DNA of 64,000 nt, taken from an uncultured Bacilli bacterium (GTDB lineage: Bacteria; Bacillota_I; Bacilli_A; RF39; UBA660). The stretch spans positions 1-64,000 of the forward strand of contig CAKPRO010000001.1 of the NCBI GenBank assembly GCA_934182615.1. Reading direction: 5' to 3'. Below, in pieces: positions 45,539-54,059 of this stretch. Every line of letters starts with the position of its first letter. Position 1 is the first letter of the stretch. The notes beneath the pieces were generated by a model, which saw only the letters and a program-made list of their open reading frames with translations, had not been told where the DNA came from and made no database searches. Both the position numbers and the translations under genes were made by a program.

Positions 45539-45867
45539 TTTCTTTTCAAAATATTATTACTTCTACTAGGAATATTAAAATATGTTTTTACATTCTTACT
45601 AGTTAAACCATATAAAAAATCTCCAAAACAAATATCCCTATCATTAATATTAACATAATCATCATATGCTTCTTTAACAAATATTTTCTTATTATCAAAA
45701 CATATAAAATTATTAAACATATAAAATTCATCATCATCTTCAACAATACAACTATTCATCTTAATAGAATAATCATTCATTAAATATGAAAGTTCACTAC
45801 AGCTAATTTCTCTTCTAGTTAAAAAAACACCAGCCATAAATGAAGAAAAATTTTCTACATTTTCCAC
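45523..45867 (-). CDS. Hypothetical protein
   Basis: A soluble-looking protein of 114 residues, with the start taken at a GTG preceded by GAGGTG and a 6-base gap. It has a Cys-containing first half (LTRREISCSELSYLMNDYSIKMNSCIV), a Phe/Asp-rich middle and a basic tail. No motif or family is recognised. Its 3' end overlaps the tyrS terminator and it is convergent with tyrS. Codon use is like its neighbours. Confidence 0.5.
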   Translation of the reverse strand: MENVENFSSFMAGVFLTRREISCSELSYLMNDYSIKMNSCIVEDDDEFYMFNNFICFDNKKIFVKEAYDDYVNINDRDICFGDFLYGLTSKNVKTYFNIPSRSNNILKRKTKVS

Positions 45868-45975
45868 TGAATTCACCTCACAATGTAAAATTATATATTA
45901 AAAATAAATAAAAGTCAAAACAAATATTTAAATTTATCAACTTTTCTGATATAATATATGCTTGAAGGAGGAACT

Positions 45976-47292
45976 ATGAACCAAGTATTAGACGACATTA
46001 ATTTTGATAATTATGTAGTAATCGGTGTCTCAGCAGGACCAGATTCAATGTGCCTACTAGACTTACTAGAACAGAAAACAAACAAAATAGTAGTATGTCA
46101 CATAAATCATAATATCCGCAAGCAAAGTGTAATTGAAGAAAATTACTTAAAAGAATATTGTCAAAAACATAACTTAATATTTGAAACAATGACCATAAAA
46201 GAATATAAAGAAAGTAATTTCGAAAACGAAGCCAGAAAAATAAGATATAACTTCTACGAAGAAATACTAAAAAAATATCATTCAAATCAATTATTTCTAG
46301 CTCACCATGGTGATGACTTAATTGAAACAGTATTAATGAAAATAGAACGTGGTTCCAATATCGAAGGTTATGCTGGTATAAAAAGAATAAGTAAATTACA
46401 AAATTATACTATTATAAGACCACTACTACCATATACTAAAGAAGATATCATAAATTATAACAAATCACATAATATCACATATTATATTGATAGTTCTAAC
46501 ACAAATACCGATTATACTAGAAATTGGTATCGCCACAAAGTACTTCCTATCTTAAAAGAAAGAAAGAAAAATATCCATCTATGTTTTCTAAAATATTCTG
46601 AAACATTACAAGAATATAATGAATACATAGAAAGAACAATCCAAGAAAAAATACCAAATATCTATCAAAATAATATTATCAATATAGATATATTAAAAAA
46701 AGAAGAGCCATTCATTCAAAAAAATATCTTATACTATATAATGAATGATTTATATAATAATAAAAGTAATATTATTACTAGTAAACATATAAATAATATA
46801 TTATCTCTAGTAAATAATAATAAACCCAATATAAAAATAAATCTTCCTCAAAACAAAATACTAGTAAAAGAATATAATAAATTATACATAAAAGATAATA
46901 ATAGTAATGATACTAATAACTATAAATTAGAACTAAAAGATGATATAAAGATAAATAACATAACCTTTGTATTAGAAGAAAAAGAAGATAGTGATGGTAA
47001 CAACATATGTAGACTAAATAGTAAAGATATAAATTTTCCCCTATATTTTCGTAATAGAAAAGATGGCGATTATATAATCCTCAAAAATAGCAATGTTAAA
47101 AAGAAAATAAAAGAAATATTTATTGAAAGCAAAATTCCATTATCCAAAAGAAACAATTATCCACTACTAGTTGATGCTAAGGATAATATCCTATGGATAC
47201 CAAAGATAAAAAAAAGTAATTTATGTTATAAAAAAGAAGAAAACTATGATATAATAATTAAGTACATTGAAGGAGATGAAAATAATGAATAA
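45976..47292 (+). CDS. tilS: tRNA(Ile)-lysidine synthetase
   Basis: A 438-residue TilS that converts the wobble C of tRNA-Ile(CAU) to lysidine. The PP-loop reads GVSAGPDSM at residues 17-25, where the usual form is SGGxDS. HHGDDLIETVLMKIERGS and NWYRHKVLPIL follow, plus the C-terminal TilS domain (FRNRKDGDYI). The ATG at 45976 has AAGGAGG. It overlaps ftsH by 8 bases; hpt, which separates them in Bacillus, is missing. Confidence 0.95.
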   Translation: MNQVLDDINFDNYVVIGVSAGPDSMCLLDLLEQKTNKIVVCHINHNIRKQSVIEENYLKEYCQKHNLIFETMTIKEYKESNFENEARKIRYNFYEEILKKYHSNQLFLAHHGDDLIETVLMKIERGSNIEGYAGIKRISKLQNYTIIRPLLPYTKEDIINYNKSHNITYYIDSSNTNTDYTRNWYRHKVLPILKERKKNIHLCFLKYSETLQEYNEYIERTIQEKIPNIYQNNIINIDILKKEEPFIQKNILYYIMNDLYNNKSNIITSKHINNILSLVNNNKPNIKINLPQNKILVKEYNKLYIKDNNSNDTNNYKLELKDDIKINNITFVLEEKEDSDGNNICRLNSKDINFPLYFRNRKDGDYIILKNSNVKKKIKEIFIESKIPLSKRNNYPLLVDAKDNILWIPKIKKSNLCYKKEENYDIIIKYIEGDENNE

Positions 47293-49228
47293 AAAAGATA
47301 TCAAGAAAAGTTTATTACCATATGTATTCTTATTAGTATTCTTTATAGGATGCCTAGTAGCATTTAAAATGTTCGACAACACAGTAAATGAACTTACCTA
47401 TGATGAATTCTTACAAGACTTAAATGGTGGTAAAATAACAGAATTAACAATTACCCCAAAGGTAAGAACTGACACATATAAATTAACTGGTAAACTAGAC
47501 GAATATAAAGATAACGAATATTTTATACTATATATTCCTCAATCAGAAGAATTTATATCAAAAATAACTGCTGCCAAAGAAGGAACAGGGTCTTTCAAAT
47601 TAACCATAATAAATGATCCAGAAGCATCATCATGGTTAGTTGTAATAGCCAATGTAGTTCCATACATAATATTAGGTGGACTAGTAATTTGGGTATTCAC
47701 AAAACAACTTGGTGGTGGAAACAAATCAATGGATTTTGGAAAATCAAGAGCTAAACTAGTTGAAGAAAGTAAAGCAACATTCAAAGATGTAGCAGGATTA
47801 ACTGAAGAAAAAGAAGAAGTACAAGAATTAATAGACTTCCTAAAGAATCCTAAGAAATTCACTAGTATGGGAGCAAGAATACCAAAAGGAGTTCTATTAG
47901 TAGGTCCTCCAGGAACAGGTAAAACATTACTAGCAAGAGCCGTTGCCGGCGAAGCAAAAGTACCATTCTATTATATAAGTGGATCAGACTTCGTAGAATT
48001 ATTCGTAGGTATTGGTGCTTCAAGAGTAAGAGATATGTTTAAACAAGCCAAAATGAATGCTCCATGTTTAATATTTATTGATGAAATAGATGCAGTCGGA
48101 AGACAAAGAGGTACAGGACTTGGTGGAGGTCATGACGAAAGAGAACAAACCCTTAACCAATTACTTACTGAAATGGACGGATTCGGTGCTAATGAAGGCA
48201 TAATTATTATTGCCGCTACTAACAGACCAGACGTTCTAGATCCTGCATTATTAAGACCAGGAAGATTTGATAGACAAGTAACAGTAAGTTTACCAGATAA
48301 AAATGCTAGAATAGAAATATTAAAAGTACATGCTAAAAACAAAATACTAGATAAAGGCATTACTTTAGAATATCTAGCTAAAAGAACTCCAGGATTTTCA
48401 GGAGCAGACCTAGAAAACTTACTTAACGAAGCAGCATTGCTTGCCGTAAGAAGAAATAAAAAAGCCATAACAATGTCTGAAATAGATGAAGCAACAGACA
48501 GAGTTCTTATGGGACCTGCCAAAGTAACAAAGAAATATACAGACAAAGAAAAGAAATTAGTAGCCTTCCATGAAGCAGGTCATGCTGTAATGGGATTAAA
48601 ATTAGATGGTGCTAACGAAGTACAAAAGATAACAATCATTCCAAGAGGCCACGCTGGTGGATACACTATGATGACTCCTAAAGAAGAATCATTTAACTAT
48701 ACAAAAAATGAATTACTAGAATCAATCTGTGGATTACTAGGAGGAAGAGTAGCAGAAGAAGTAACATTCCATGAAATAACAACAGGTGCCCACGACGATT
48801 TCAAGAAAGCAACTAAAATTGCCAGAAGTATGGTAACAGAATACGGAATGAGTTCTTTAGGACCAATGATGCTTGAAGAACCAGATGGAAATACATTCTT
48901 AGGTAGAGACTATACCAAGAATAGAAATATTTCTGATACTGTAGCTCATGAAATAGATGAAGAAATGCGTTCAATAATTAATACTTGTTATGAAAAGACT
49001 AAAAAGATAATAAATGAAAATAAAGATTTATTAGCACTAATAGCTAATACACTTCTTGAAGAAGAAACAATAACAAAAGAAGAAATAGACTACCTAGTAG
49101 AACATGGTCATTTACCAGAAGAAACATTTACTGAAGAGCCAAAAGAAGATACTAAAGTAGATACAGCAAAAGAAACAAGTAAAAAAAATAAAAAAGAAAC
49201 AAAGAAAGAAGATACTAAATCAAAATAG
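47285..49228 (+). CDS. ftsH: ATP-dependent zinc metalloprotease FtsH
   Basis: A 647-residue membrane AAA protease. Two membrane segments lie near residues 10-28 and 118-138. Walker A GPPGTGKT is near 208, Walker [12 protein letters not shown] follows, and zinc motif HEAGH is near 430. The C-terminal 50 residues are a Lys/Glu/Thr-rich tail. AAGGAGAT, inside the tilS end, serves the ATG at 47285. It degrades misassembled membrane and regulatory proteins. Confidence 0.98.
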   Translation: MNKKDIKKSLLPYVFLLVFFIGCLVAFKMFDNTVNELTYDEFLQDLNGGKITELTITPKVRTDTYKLTGKLDEYKDNEYFILYIPQSEEFISKITAAKEGTGSFKLTIINDPEASSWLVVIANVVPYIILGGLVIWVFTKQLGGGNKSMDFGKSRAKLVEESKATFKDVAGLTEEKEEVQELIDFLKNPKKFTSMGARIPKGVLLVGPPGTGKTLLARAVAGEAKVPFYYISGSDFVELFVGIGASRVRDMFKQAKMNAPCLIFIDEIDAVGRQRGTGLGGGHDEREQTLNQLLTEMDGFGANEGIIIIAATNRPDVLDPALLRPGRFDRQVTVSLPDKNARIEILKVHAKNKILDKGITLEYLAKRTPGFSGADLENLLNEAALLAVRRNKKAITMSEIDEATDRVLMGPAKVTKKYTDKEKKLVAFHEAGHAVMGLKLDGANEVQKITIIPRGHAGGYTMMTPKEESFNYTKNELLESICGLLGGRVAEEVTFHEITTGAHDDFKKATKIARSMVTEYGMSSLGPMMLEEPDGNTFLGRDYTKNRNISDTVAHEIDEEMRSIINTCYEKTKKIINENKDLLALIANTLLEEETITKEEIDYLVEHGHLPEETFTEEPKEDTKVDTAKETSKKNKKETKKEDTKSK

Positions 49229-49235
49229 TATCTTC
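49208..49235. terminator. Terminator after ftsH
   Basis: GAAGATACTA pairs with TAGTATCTTC across the stop codon, followed by TTTTT. The convergent divIC gene ends 4 bases on. Confidence 0.8.
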
Positions 49236-49238
49236 TTT

Positions 49239-49553
49239 TTAATTATCTGAATTATCATCATCAGGAAGTCTAATAATCAATTCCCCATCCTTAGAATACA
49301 TATACTTTTCTCTAGCATATCTAGCAACATATTCTGGATCCTTTAACTTCTTAATATCCGAATTAAGTTTATCTTCTTCATCTTTCAAAGTAACTAACTT
49401 TTCACTCAAAGTCTTTTTTTCATTTTTAATTTCTATAATTTTACTAACATTAGAAAAGAAACTATAACTAAGAGACCCAATTATAGAACCAAATATAATA
49501 AAAAATAAAAATATTCTAGTCTTAGCCTTTTTATTCAACTTTTTCTTAGCCAT
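49239..49553 (-). CDS. divIC: Cell division protein DivIC/FtsB-like
   Basis: A 104-residue bitopic protein with a basic cytoplasmic N terminus, a membrane segment at about residues 13-32, a coiled coil (SKIIEIKNEKKTLSEKLVTLKDEEDKLNSDIKKL) and the closing motif DPEYVARYAREKYMY. It forms the divisome complex with DivIB and FtsL. GGTGGGAG precedes the ATG, and a promoter of its own lies just upstream, while gene order yabP-yabQ-divIC follows Bacillus. Confidence 0.93.
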   Translation of the reverse strand: MAKKKLNKKAKTRIFLFFIIFGSIIGSLSYSFFSNVSKIIEIKNEKKTLSEKLVTLKDEEDKLNSDIKKLKDPEYVARYAREKYMYSKDGELIIRLPDDDNSDN

Positions 49554-49575
49554 AATCTCCCACCTTTCTAAAAGA

Positions 49576-49604
49576 ATTATATCACACCTTATTTTTTTTT
49601 ACAA
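49576..49604 (-). promoter_or_regulatory. divIC promoter
   Basis: TTGTAA and TATAAT with a 17-base spacer, overlapping the 3' end of yabQ. It gives divIC vegetative expression independent of the sporulation genes upstream. Confidence 0.7.
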
Positions 49605-49869
49605 TCAATTTCTTATAAATGACAAAAGATAACAAATAACCTGTAAACATAGTCAAAAAAAAGTATAAATGCAAAATACCATTATTAATTTTAACGAGTA
49701 TTAAAAAATATAATAAAGAAATAAAAATAACAAATAAAAAAGAAATTATAATTCGATATACAATTTTTCCTTCATATAAAAACTTTTGATTAACTTCTAA
49801 TAATATATAAAATATTATCCCATATATAAAAGAATATAATAGAGAAAAAATCTGAATCTTTAAAATCAT
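49582..49869 (-). CDS. yabQ: Spore cortex biosynthesis protein YabQ-like
   Basis: A 95-residue membrane protein with three hydrophobic segments and the YabQ-type motif LYFLILVKINNGILHLYFFLTMFTGYLLSF. The Bacillus protein is about twice as long, with an extra C-terminal part missing here. YabQ is needed for cortex formation in the mother cell membrane. The start overlaps yabP by 4 bases (ATGA), with no separate ribosome binding site. Confidence 0.75.
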   Translation of the reverse strand: MILKIQIFSLLYSFIYGIIFYILLEVNQKFLYEGKIVYRIIISFLFVIFISLLYFLILVKINNGILHLYFFLTMFTGYLLSFVIYKKLIVKKNKV

Positions 49870-50159
49870 TTAAATAATTTATTTAATAAAGAATTATCAT
49901 TATCTTTTTTATTATTACTATCTAAATAAACCATACTATCAATTTTACCCTTAATAGAAACATTTCCCTGATATGTATCAAGTTTAATAATCTCAAGTTC
50001 ATTTCCTTTAATAACAAGATAACCAAGTGTTGTTTCCATCAAAAACTCTTCACTATCAAAACTTTCAATCTTTTTAACACCACTAATAACAATATTCTTT
50101 CTTTCTACTAAAGTAATACCATGATTAAAACCATTATCTACTTCTTTAACTTTATCCAT
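49866..50159 (-). CDS. yabP: Spore cortex protein YabP
   Basis: A YabP of 97 residues, matching the YabP/YqfC family strongly: NIVISGVKKIESFDSEEFLMETTLGYLVIKGNELEIIKLDTYQGNVSIKGKIDSMVYLD. It acts with YabQ in sporulation. The ATG at 50159 is preceded by GGGTGAT. A SigE-like promoter lies just upstream, after the spoVG terminator. Confidence 0.92.
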   Translation of the reverse strand: MDKVKEVDNGFNHGITLVERKNIVISGVKKIESFDSEEFLMETTLGYLVIKGNELEIIKLDTYQGNVSIKGKIDSMVYLDSNNKKDNDNSLLNKLFK

Positions 50160-50174
50160 ATCATCACCCATAAA

Positions 50175-50202
50175 ATAATATGATAAATAAATTCAATATA
50201 TG
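50175..50202 (-). promoter_or_regulatory. SigE-like promoter of yabPQ
   Basis: CATATATT and CATATTAT with ATA-N16-CATA spacing. From the -10 box to the ribosome binding site it is identical to the yabG leader over 22 bases (50163-50184 against 51566-51587). Confidence 0.55.
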
Positions 50203-50210
50203 AAAAAAAA

Positions 50211-50229
50211 AACTACTATTAAAGTAGTT
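50211..50229 (-). terminator. spoVG terminator
   Basis: A 7-pair stem abutting the spoVG stop, followed by eight or more T residues. The yabP promoter begins just beyond. Confidence 0.75.
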
Positions 50230-50492
50230 TATTCTTCCATATTATTATATGCATCAAGGATTAAATCTTCAAATAACTTTCTAGTTTCCTTATTAATAGG
50301 ATGTGCTGTGTCTCTATGACTTCCATCTGGAAGAGTCTTACTAGGCATTGCAATAAATAATCCATCATCACCCTCTAAAATTCTAATATCCTCAACTAAA
50401 AAGCATCCATCAATTAGAACTTTAGCAATTCCTCTCATTTTTGAATTTTCTTTCTTTTCAATTTTGACTAACTTGTCAAGTTTTAACTCCAT
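50229..50492 (-). CDS. spoVG: Septation regulator SpoVG
   Basis: An 87-residue SpoVG with MRGIAKVLIDGCFLVEDIRILEGDDGLFIAMPSKTLPDGSHRDTAHPI, the highly conserved core of this nucleic-acid-binding regulator. AAGGAG precedes the ATG. It has its own promoter and terminator. SpoVG also occurs in non-sporulating Firmicutes, so by itself it does not prove spore formation. Confidence 0.97.
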   Translation of the reverse strand: MELKLDKLVKIEKKENSKMRGIAKVLIDGCFLVEDIRILEGDDGLFIAMPSKTLPDGSHRDTAHPINKETRKLFEDLILDAYNNMEE

Positions 50493-50530
50493 GTAATCAA
50501 CTCCTTCTAGAAATAATACTTTCTAATTAC

Positions 50531-50559
50531 ATTGTATATTATTTAATAAAGAAAAGCAA
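50531..50559 (-). promoter_or_regulatory. spoVG promoter
   Basis: TTGCTT and TACAAT with a 17-base spacer, just after the veg stop, where GCAA/TTGC followed by T-rich sequence can also end veg transcripts. Confidence 0.65.
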
Positions 50560-50576
50560 GTTTTTTTGCATAAATT

Positions 50577-50798
50577 TTACAATTTATCAAAAAAAAGTTC
50601 AATAGTATTAGTAAGAACATCTCTATAACTAAAACTTTTAACCTCATCACTATCAGTTTTAATAATAAAAATATAATTATAAGTCTCTGATATTATCCCT
50701 GAATATTCTTCTTTTTTATTTCTACTACCATTATATATAATCTTAACATTATCACCTAGTTTACTATCTATATTATTCTTAATTTTTTCAATAGTCAT
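50577..50798 (-). CDS. veg: Veg protein
   Basis: A 73-residue protein with IKNNIDSKLGDNVKIIYNGSRNKKEEYSGIISETYNYIFIIK and SFSYRDVLTNTIELFF, matching Bacillus Veg, a small conserved protein linked to biofilm matrix control. Same neighbours as in Bacillus (yabG-veg). It starts 2 bases after the yabG stop without a ribosome binding site, so it is likely coupled to yabG. In Bacillus veg has a strong promoter of its own; none is obvious here. Confidence 0.9.
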   Translation of the reverse strand: MTIEKIKNNIDSKLGDNVKIIYNGSRNKKEEYSGIISETYNYIFIIKTDSDEVKSFSYRDVLTNTIELFFDKL

Positions 50799-50800
50799 AA

Positions 50801-51562
50801 TTATCTAGGATACCCAATATACATAGTACCCTTAGTAATAATCCCCCCTATTCCATCTGCACCATATTTAGTTTTATCAAGTATTTTAATTAAATCAATA
50901 TTATTATTCTTATCTGAAAAAGCAAGACAAGCCGCTATAATAGCGGGATCAAGTGCATGAATATTAATTCTCTTAGGACTTGAAGCAAAATTAGCACCTG
51001 CCTTAATTAGCTCTTCATAATTAGACTGACAAGCACCCGCTATTATAAATAACTTCTCATGCGAACTCTCATATTTTCTAGCCTCTTTAACAGCCAAAGC
51101 AAAATTACTAGTATTTTTATAATTATTATTACTTCTCTTCTTTCTATAATAAGCATCATGTCCAGTAATAACTAAAATATCAGGGTTATATTTTTTTAAA
51201 TTATCATCTACAACCTTAACAAGATTATTTTCATCAGCATAAACTCCATAAGCCTTTAATCTATTTTTTTTATAAAAATTCATACACTTTTCCAAATATT
51301 CACTATCACCATCAATATGAAGAATTCTACCAGGCAAATAAAAATACTCATCTCTCTCTAGTGATCTATAACCATCAATTTCTGGAGAAAAATCATCAAT
51401 AGAATTAGAATTATATATTTTTAAATCATCACCCGGACTATCCGCAAATAACCTAACTACTACCCCTTTTAAAACATAAATGTCTTCCTTAATATCAATA
51501 ATTTTAAATATAATATCATTATCATAAGATTTCCTAGTAACTAAATCACCAATATGAAACAT
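50801..51562 (-). CDS. yabG: Sporulation-specific protease YabG
   Basis: A YabG of about 253 residues, which processes spore coat proteins. It has an N-terminal SH3-like part (FHIGDLVTRKSYDNDIIFKI), then LPGRILHIDGDSEYLEKC, DILVITGHDAYYRK and AGACQSNYEELIKAGANFASSPKR with its likely catalytic Cys and His. The ATG at 51562 follows GGGTGAT. Intact length suggests function. Confidence 0.94.
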   Translation of the reverse strand: MFHIGDLVTRKSYDNDIIFKIIDIKEDIYVLKGVVVRLFADSPGDDLKIYNSNSIDDFSPEIDGYRSLERDEYFYLPGRILHIDGDSEYLEKCMNFYKKNRLKAYGVYADENNLVKVVDDNLKKYNPDILVITGHDAYYRKKRSNNNYKNTSNFALAVKEARKYESSHEKLFIIAGACQSNYEELIKAGANFASSPKRINIHALDPAIIAACLAFSDKNNNIDLIKILDKTKYGADGIGGIITKGTMYIGYPR

Positions 51563-51577
51563 ATTATCACCCATAAA

Positions 51578-51604
51578 ATAATATGATATAAAAAAAAATA
51601 TATA
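51578..51604 (-). promoter_or_regulatory. SigE-like promoter of yabG
   Basis: TATATATT and CATATTAT with ATA-N15-CATA spacing, placed between the rsmA terminator and the yabG ribosome binding site. The -10 to SD segment is identical to that of yabP. Confidence 0.5.
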
Positions 51605-51612
51605 ACAAAAAA

Positions 51613-51630
51613 GAGCTACTTTAGTAACTC
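51613..51630 (-). terminator. rsmA terminator
   Basis: A 7-pair stem with one G-U pair overlaps the rsmA stop, followed by TTTTTT. Confidence 0.75.
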
Positions 51631-52416
51631 ATTTGAAATTTCAACAAAAACATAATATGGAATCTTTTCACTTCTCATGCTAAGATCATAACCATATTTT
51701 TCTAGCACTTTAGAAACAATATCTAAATTATATTTATTTATTAAATTATTTTTAATTGTCTTTCTCTTAAATTGAAAAGAATCTTTAACTAATTTATCAA
51801 AATGTTCGAAAGAAGTAAGAGTCTCAAGTTTATCTTTTCTTATCATTTTAATAACAGCAGAATCAACATTAGGAGTCGGATAAAAAGCCTTCCTATCAAC
51901 ATCAATAATTTTCTCTATATTAAAATAATAATTAAGAAGAACAGTTATCTGACCATATTCTTTTGTACCAACAGGAGCAGATAATCTTTCCGCCACCTCT
52001 TTTTGTATCATAATAACAATCTCATTAGCGGGTATCGTTTCCATAACAAATTTACTAACAATCGGTGTAGTAATATAATATGGTAAATTAGCCACTATAT
52101 AAATATTTTCATAATTATATTTCTTTAAATCTTCCTTAACATCTCGATATAAAAAATCATCCCATATAATATCATAATTATTAAAATCAGCTAACTCTTT
52201 ACTAAGAATTCTTTTTAATCTCGTATCAATTTCATACAAAAGTACAAAATCAGCCTTCTTAAGTAACTTCTTAGTCAAATTACCACTACCAGGTCCAATC
52301 TCAATAACCATATTATTTTCTTTATAATCAATAGCATTAGCAATATTATCAACTATACTATCATCTATCAAAAAATTTTGCCCTAAACTTTTTCTAAAAT
52401 CAAAATTATAAATCAT
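51616..52416 (-). CDS. rsmA: 16S rRNA dimethyladenosine transferase RsmA/KsgA
   Basis: A 266-residue enzyme that dimethylates two adjacent adenines near the 3' end of 16S rRNA. The opening is FRKSLGQNFLIDDSIVDNIA, with SAM motif VIEIGPGSGNLTKKL and catalytic NLPYYITTPI. The C-terminal helical domain is present. Start overlaps the stop of the zinc-ribbon gene. The order rsmA-yabG-veg is as in Bacillus. Confidence 0.97.
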   Translation of the reverse strand: MIYNFDFRKSLGQNFLIDDSIVDNIANAIDYKENNMVIEIGPGSGNLTKKLLKKADFVLLYEIDTRLKRILSKELADFNNYDIIWDDFLYRDVKEDLKKYNYENIYIVANLPYYITTPIVSKFVMETIPANEIVIMIQKEVAERLSAPVGTKEYGQITVLLNYYFNIEKIIDVDRKAFYPTPNVDSAVIKMIRKDKLETLTSFEHFDKLVKDSFQFKRKTIKNNLINKYNLDIVSKVLEKYGYDLSMRSEKIPYYVFVEISNELLK

Positions 52417-52811
52417 TAATATATAACAATAACAAAAATCTCAGTCAGTATTAAAAATACTGAAATTAATGTTAATCCCAATCCAATTTTACCAATCTTA
52501 CTTTTTTTATTAACTAGAGCAAAAATTAAAGAAATAATTGTAAAGAACATCGTAGTACTAACAAAACCTAATCCATATATAATTCTCTCATAAGCTTTAG
52601 TATACATACCAACCTCACTTATATCATAAAAGAATAATGAAAAAGACAATATAAAAGATATAATACTAAAAACTAAAGTAACAACATTAAAAAGTTTTAT
52701 ATTATTTTTTTTACTTTTTACTTTATTTTCACGTTTTTTTAATATAACACCACAATTCAAACAAACATAAGCATTTTCGTTAACCTTATTACCACAATTT
52801 GAACAATACAT
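52416..52811 (-). CDS. Zinc-ribbon membrane protein, unknown function
   Basis: A 131-residue protein. An N-terminal zinc ribbon (YCSNCGNKVNENAYVCLNCGVIL, four Cys) and a short Lys-rich linker are followed by three hydrophobic segments at about 41-64, 75-98 and 105-130. Common architecture of DUF-type membrane proteins in Firmicutes. TAGGAGG precedes the ATG. It lies between rlmH and rsmA. Role unknown. Confidence 0.75.
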   Translation of the reverse strand: MYCSNCGNKVNENAYVCLNCGVILKKRENKVKSKKNNIKLFNVVTLVFSIISFILSFSLFFYDISEVGMYTKAYERIIYGLGFVSTTMFFTIISLIFALVNKKSKIGKIGLGLTLISVFLILTEIFVIVIY

Positions 52812-52850
52812 AAAAATTCCTCCTACTAGATAATTTTACCACATAAAAAA

Positions 52851-52877
52851 AATAGAATCAATAACAATGATTCTATT
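52851..52877 (-). terminator. rlmH terminator
   Basis: AATAGAATCA pairs with TGATTCTATT across the rlmH stop, followed by seven T residues in the minus direction. Confidence 0.8.
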
Positions 52878-53307
52878 TATGATAAGTTTCATTATTTAAT
52901 ATTTTAAATGATCTATAAATCTGCTCTAATAATATAACTCTAAACAATTGATGTGGAAATGTAAATTTAGAAAAAGATAATTTATAATTACTTCTTTCCT
53001 TCACACTATCATCTAAACCATCAGATCCTCCAATAATAAATGTAATATTAGAATTAGTAATAAATGTTTTATCTATTTTATTAGCAAGTTCCATAGAAGT
53101 AAGCATATTACCTTCAATCTCTAAAGTAATAACATAATCATTACTCTTAATATGTTGTTTAATCTTGATAGCTTCTTCTTTCATATTAGAGTCATCTACT
53201 TCAATAATATTTATTTTATGATACTTAGAAATTCTCTTTTCATAATCAGAAATGGCGTCTCTTAAATACTTTTCTTTAACTTTTCCAACACATATAATCT
53301 TAATCAT
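52873..53307 (-). CDS. rlmH: 23S rRNA pseudouridine-1915 N3-methyltransferase RlmH
   Basis: A 144-residue SPOUT methyltransferase, about 15 residues shorter than usual because of internal gaps. It begins MIKIICVGKVKEKYLRDAISDYEKR, has the knot motif TFIIGGSDGLDDSVKERSNYKLSFS and ends LLEQIYRSFKILNNETYHK (family ending YHK). The start overlaps the yycJ stop by 4 bases. yycJ and rlmH (yydA) are neighbours in Bacillus as well. Confidence 0.93.
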   Translation of the reverse strand: MIKIICVGKVKEKYLRDAISDYEKRISKYHKINIIEVDDSNMKEEAIKIKQHIKSNDYVITLEIEGNMLTSMELANKIDKTFITNSNITFIIGGSDGLDDSVKERSNYKLSFSKFTFPHQLFRVILLEQIYRSFKILNNETYHK

Positions 53308-54059
53308 AACTTAACAAGCTCCGTTTCCTTATTTTGCTTAGCAATAATAATATTATCAACATGAGTGTCACTATCATTAAGTCTTTCAATAAGTGTGTTA
53401 TAAGCAAGCTCCTCAGTATTATTATCTTCAGATAAGTGAGCAAGAATAATACATTTAGTATTATTTCCTATAAAAGAAGATAAATATTTAGCCGAATCAT
53501 AATTAGATAAATGACCCTTATCAGATAATATTCTTTGTCTTAAGTTAAACGGATAACTACCATTATTAAGCATTTCAATATCATGATTAGACTCCATAAC
53601 ATAAACATTTCTATTACTTAAAATATCAAAATACTTCTTATTAATATATCCAGTATCAGTAATATAAACAATAGAGTCATCACCACTTATGATTATATAT
53701 CCTCTAGAATCAGGGGCATCGTGAGAAGTTTTAATAGCAATAACATGCATATCTTCAATATCAAACTCATTTTCTAAAAATACATAATTATTTAAATAAT
53801 CTAAACTTTTTAACATAATATCTGTAATATAAACAGGAATATTATATTTATTTTCAAACACCTTAAGTCCCTTAACATGGTCAACATGAGTATGAGTAAT
53901 TAGTACTGCATTTATTTCTTCAGGCTCAACACCAATATCCTCTAATTTTTCCTTTACATATTTAGCACTATTACCAATATCAATAAGTATTTTTACCTTT
54001 TCAGATTCTATATAAGTAGTATTTCCTTTACTACCAGAAGACAAAACACAAATTTTCAT
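53304..54059 (-). CDS. walJ: Metallo-beta-lactamase-fold exonuclease YycJ/WalJ
   Basis: A 251-residue MBL hydrolase. The opening KICVLSSGSKGNTTYIE is typical of YycJ, and metal motif HTHVDH lies at residues 56-61, with later metal His/Asp in ITDTGYI and ESNHD. Relatives are DNA exonucleases linked to the WalRK operon; no walRK is in the window. The ATG shares a base with the upstream stop (TGATG). Confidence 0.9.
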   Translation of the reverse strand: MKICVLSSGSKGNTTYIESEKVKILIDIGNSAKYVKEKLEDIGVEPEEINAVLITHTHVDHVKGLKVFENKYNIPVYITDIMLKSLDYLNNYVFLENEFDIEDMHVIAIKTSHDAPDSRGYIIISGDDSIVYITDTGYINKKYFDILSNRNVYVMESNHDIEMLNNGSYPFNLRQRILSDKGHLSNYDSAKYLSSFIGNNTKCIILAHLSEDNNTEELAYNTLIERLNDSDTHVDNIIIAKQNKETELVKL

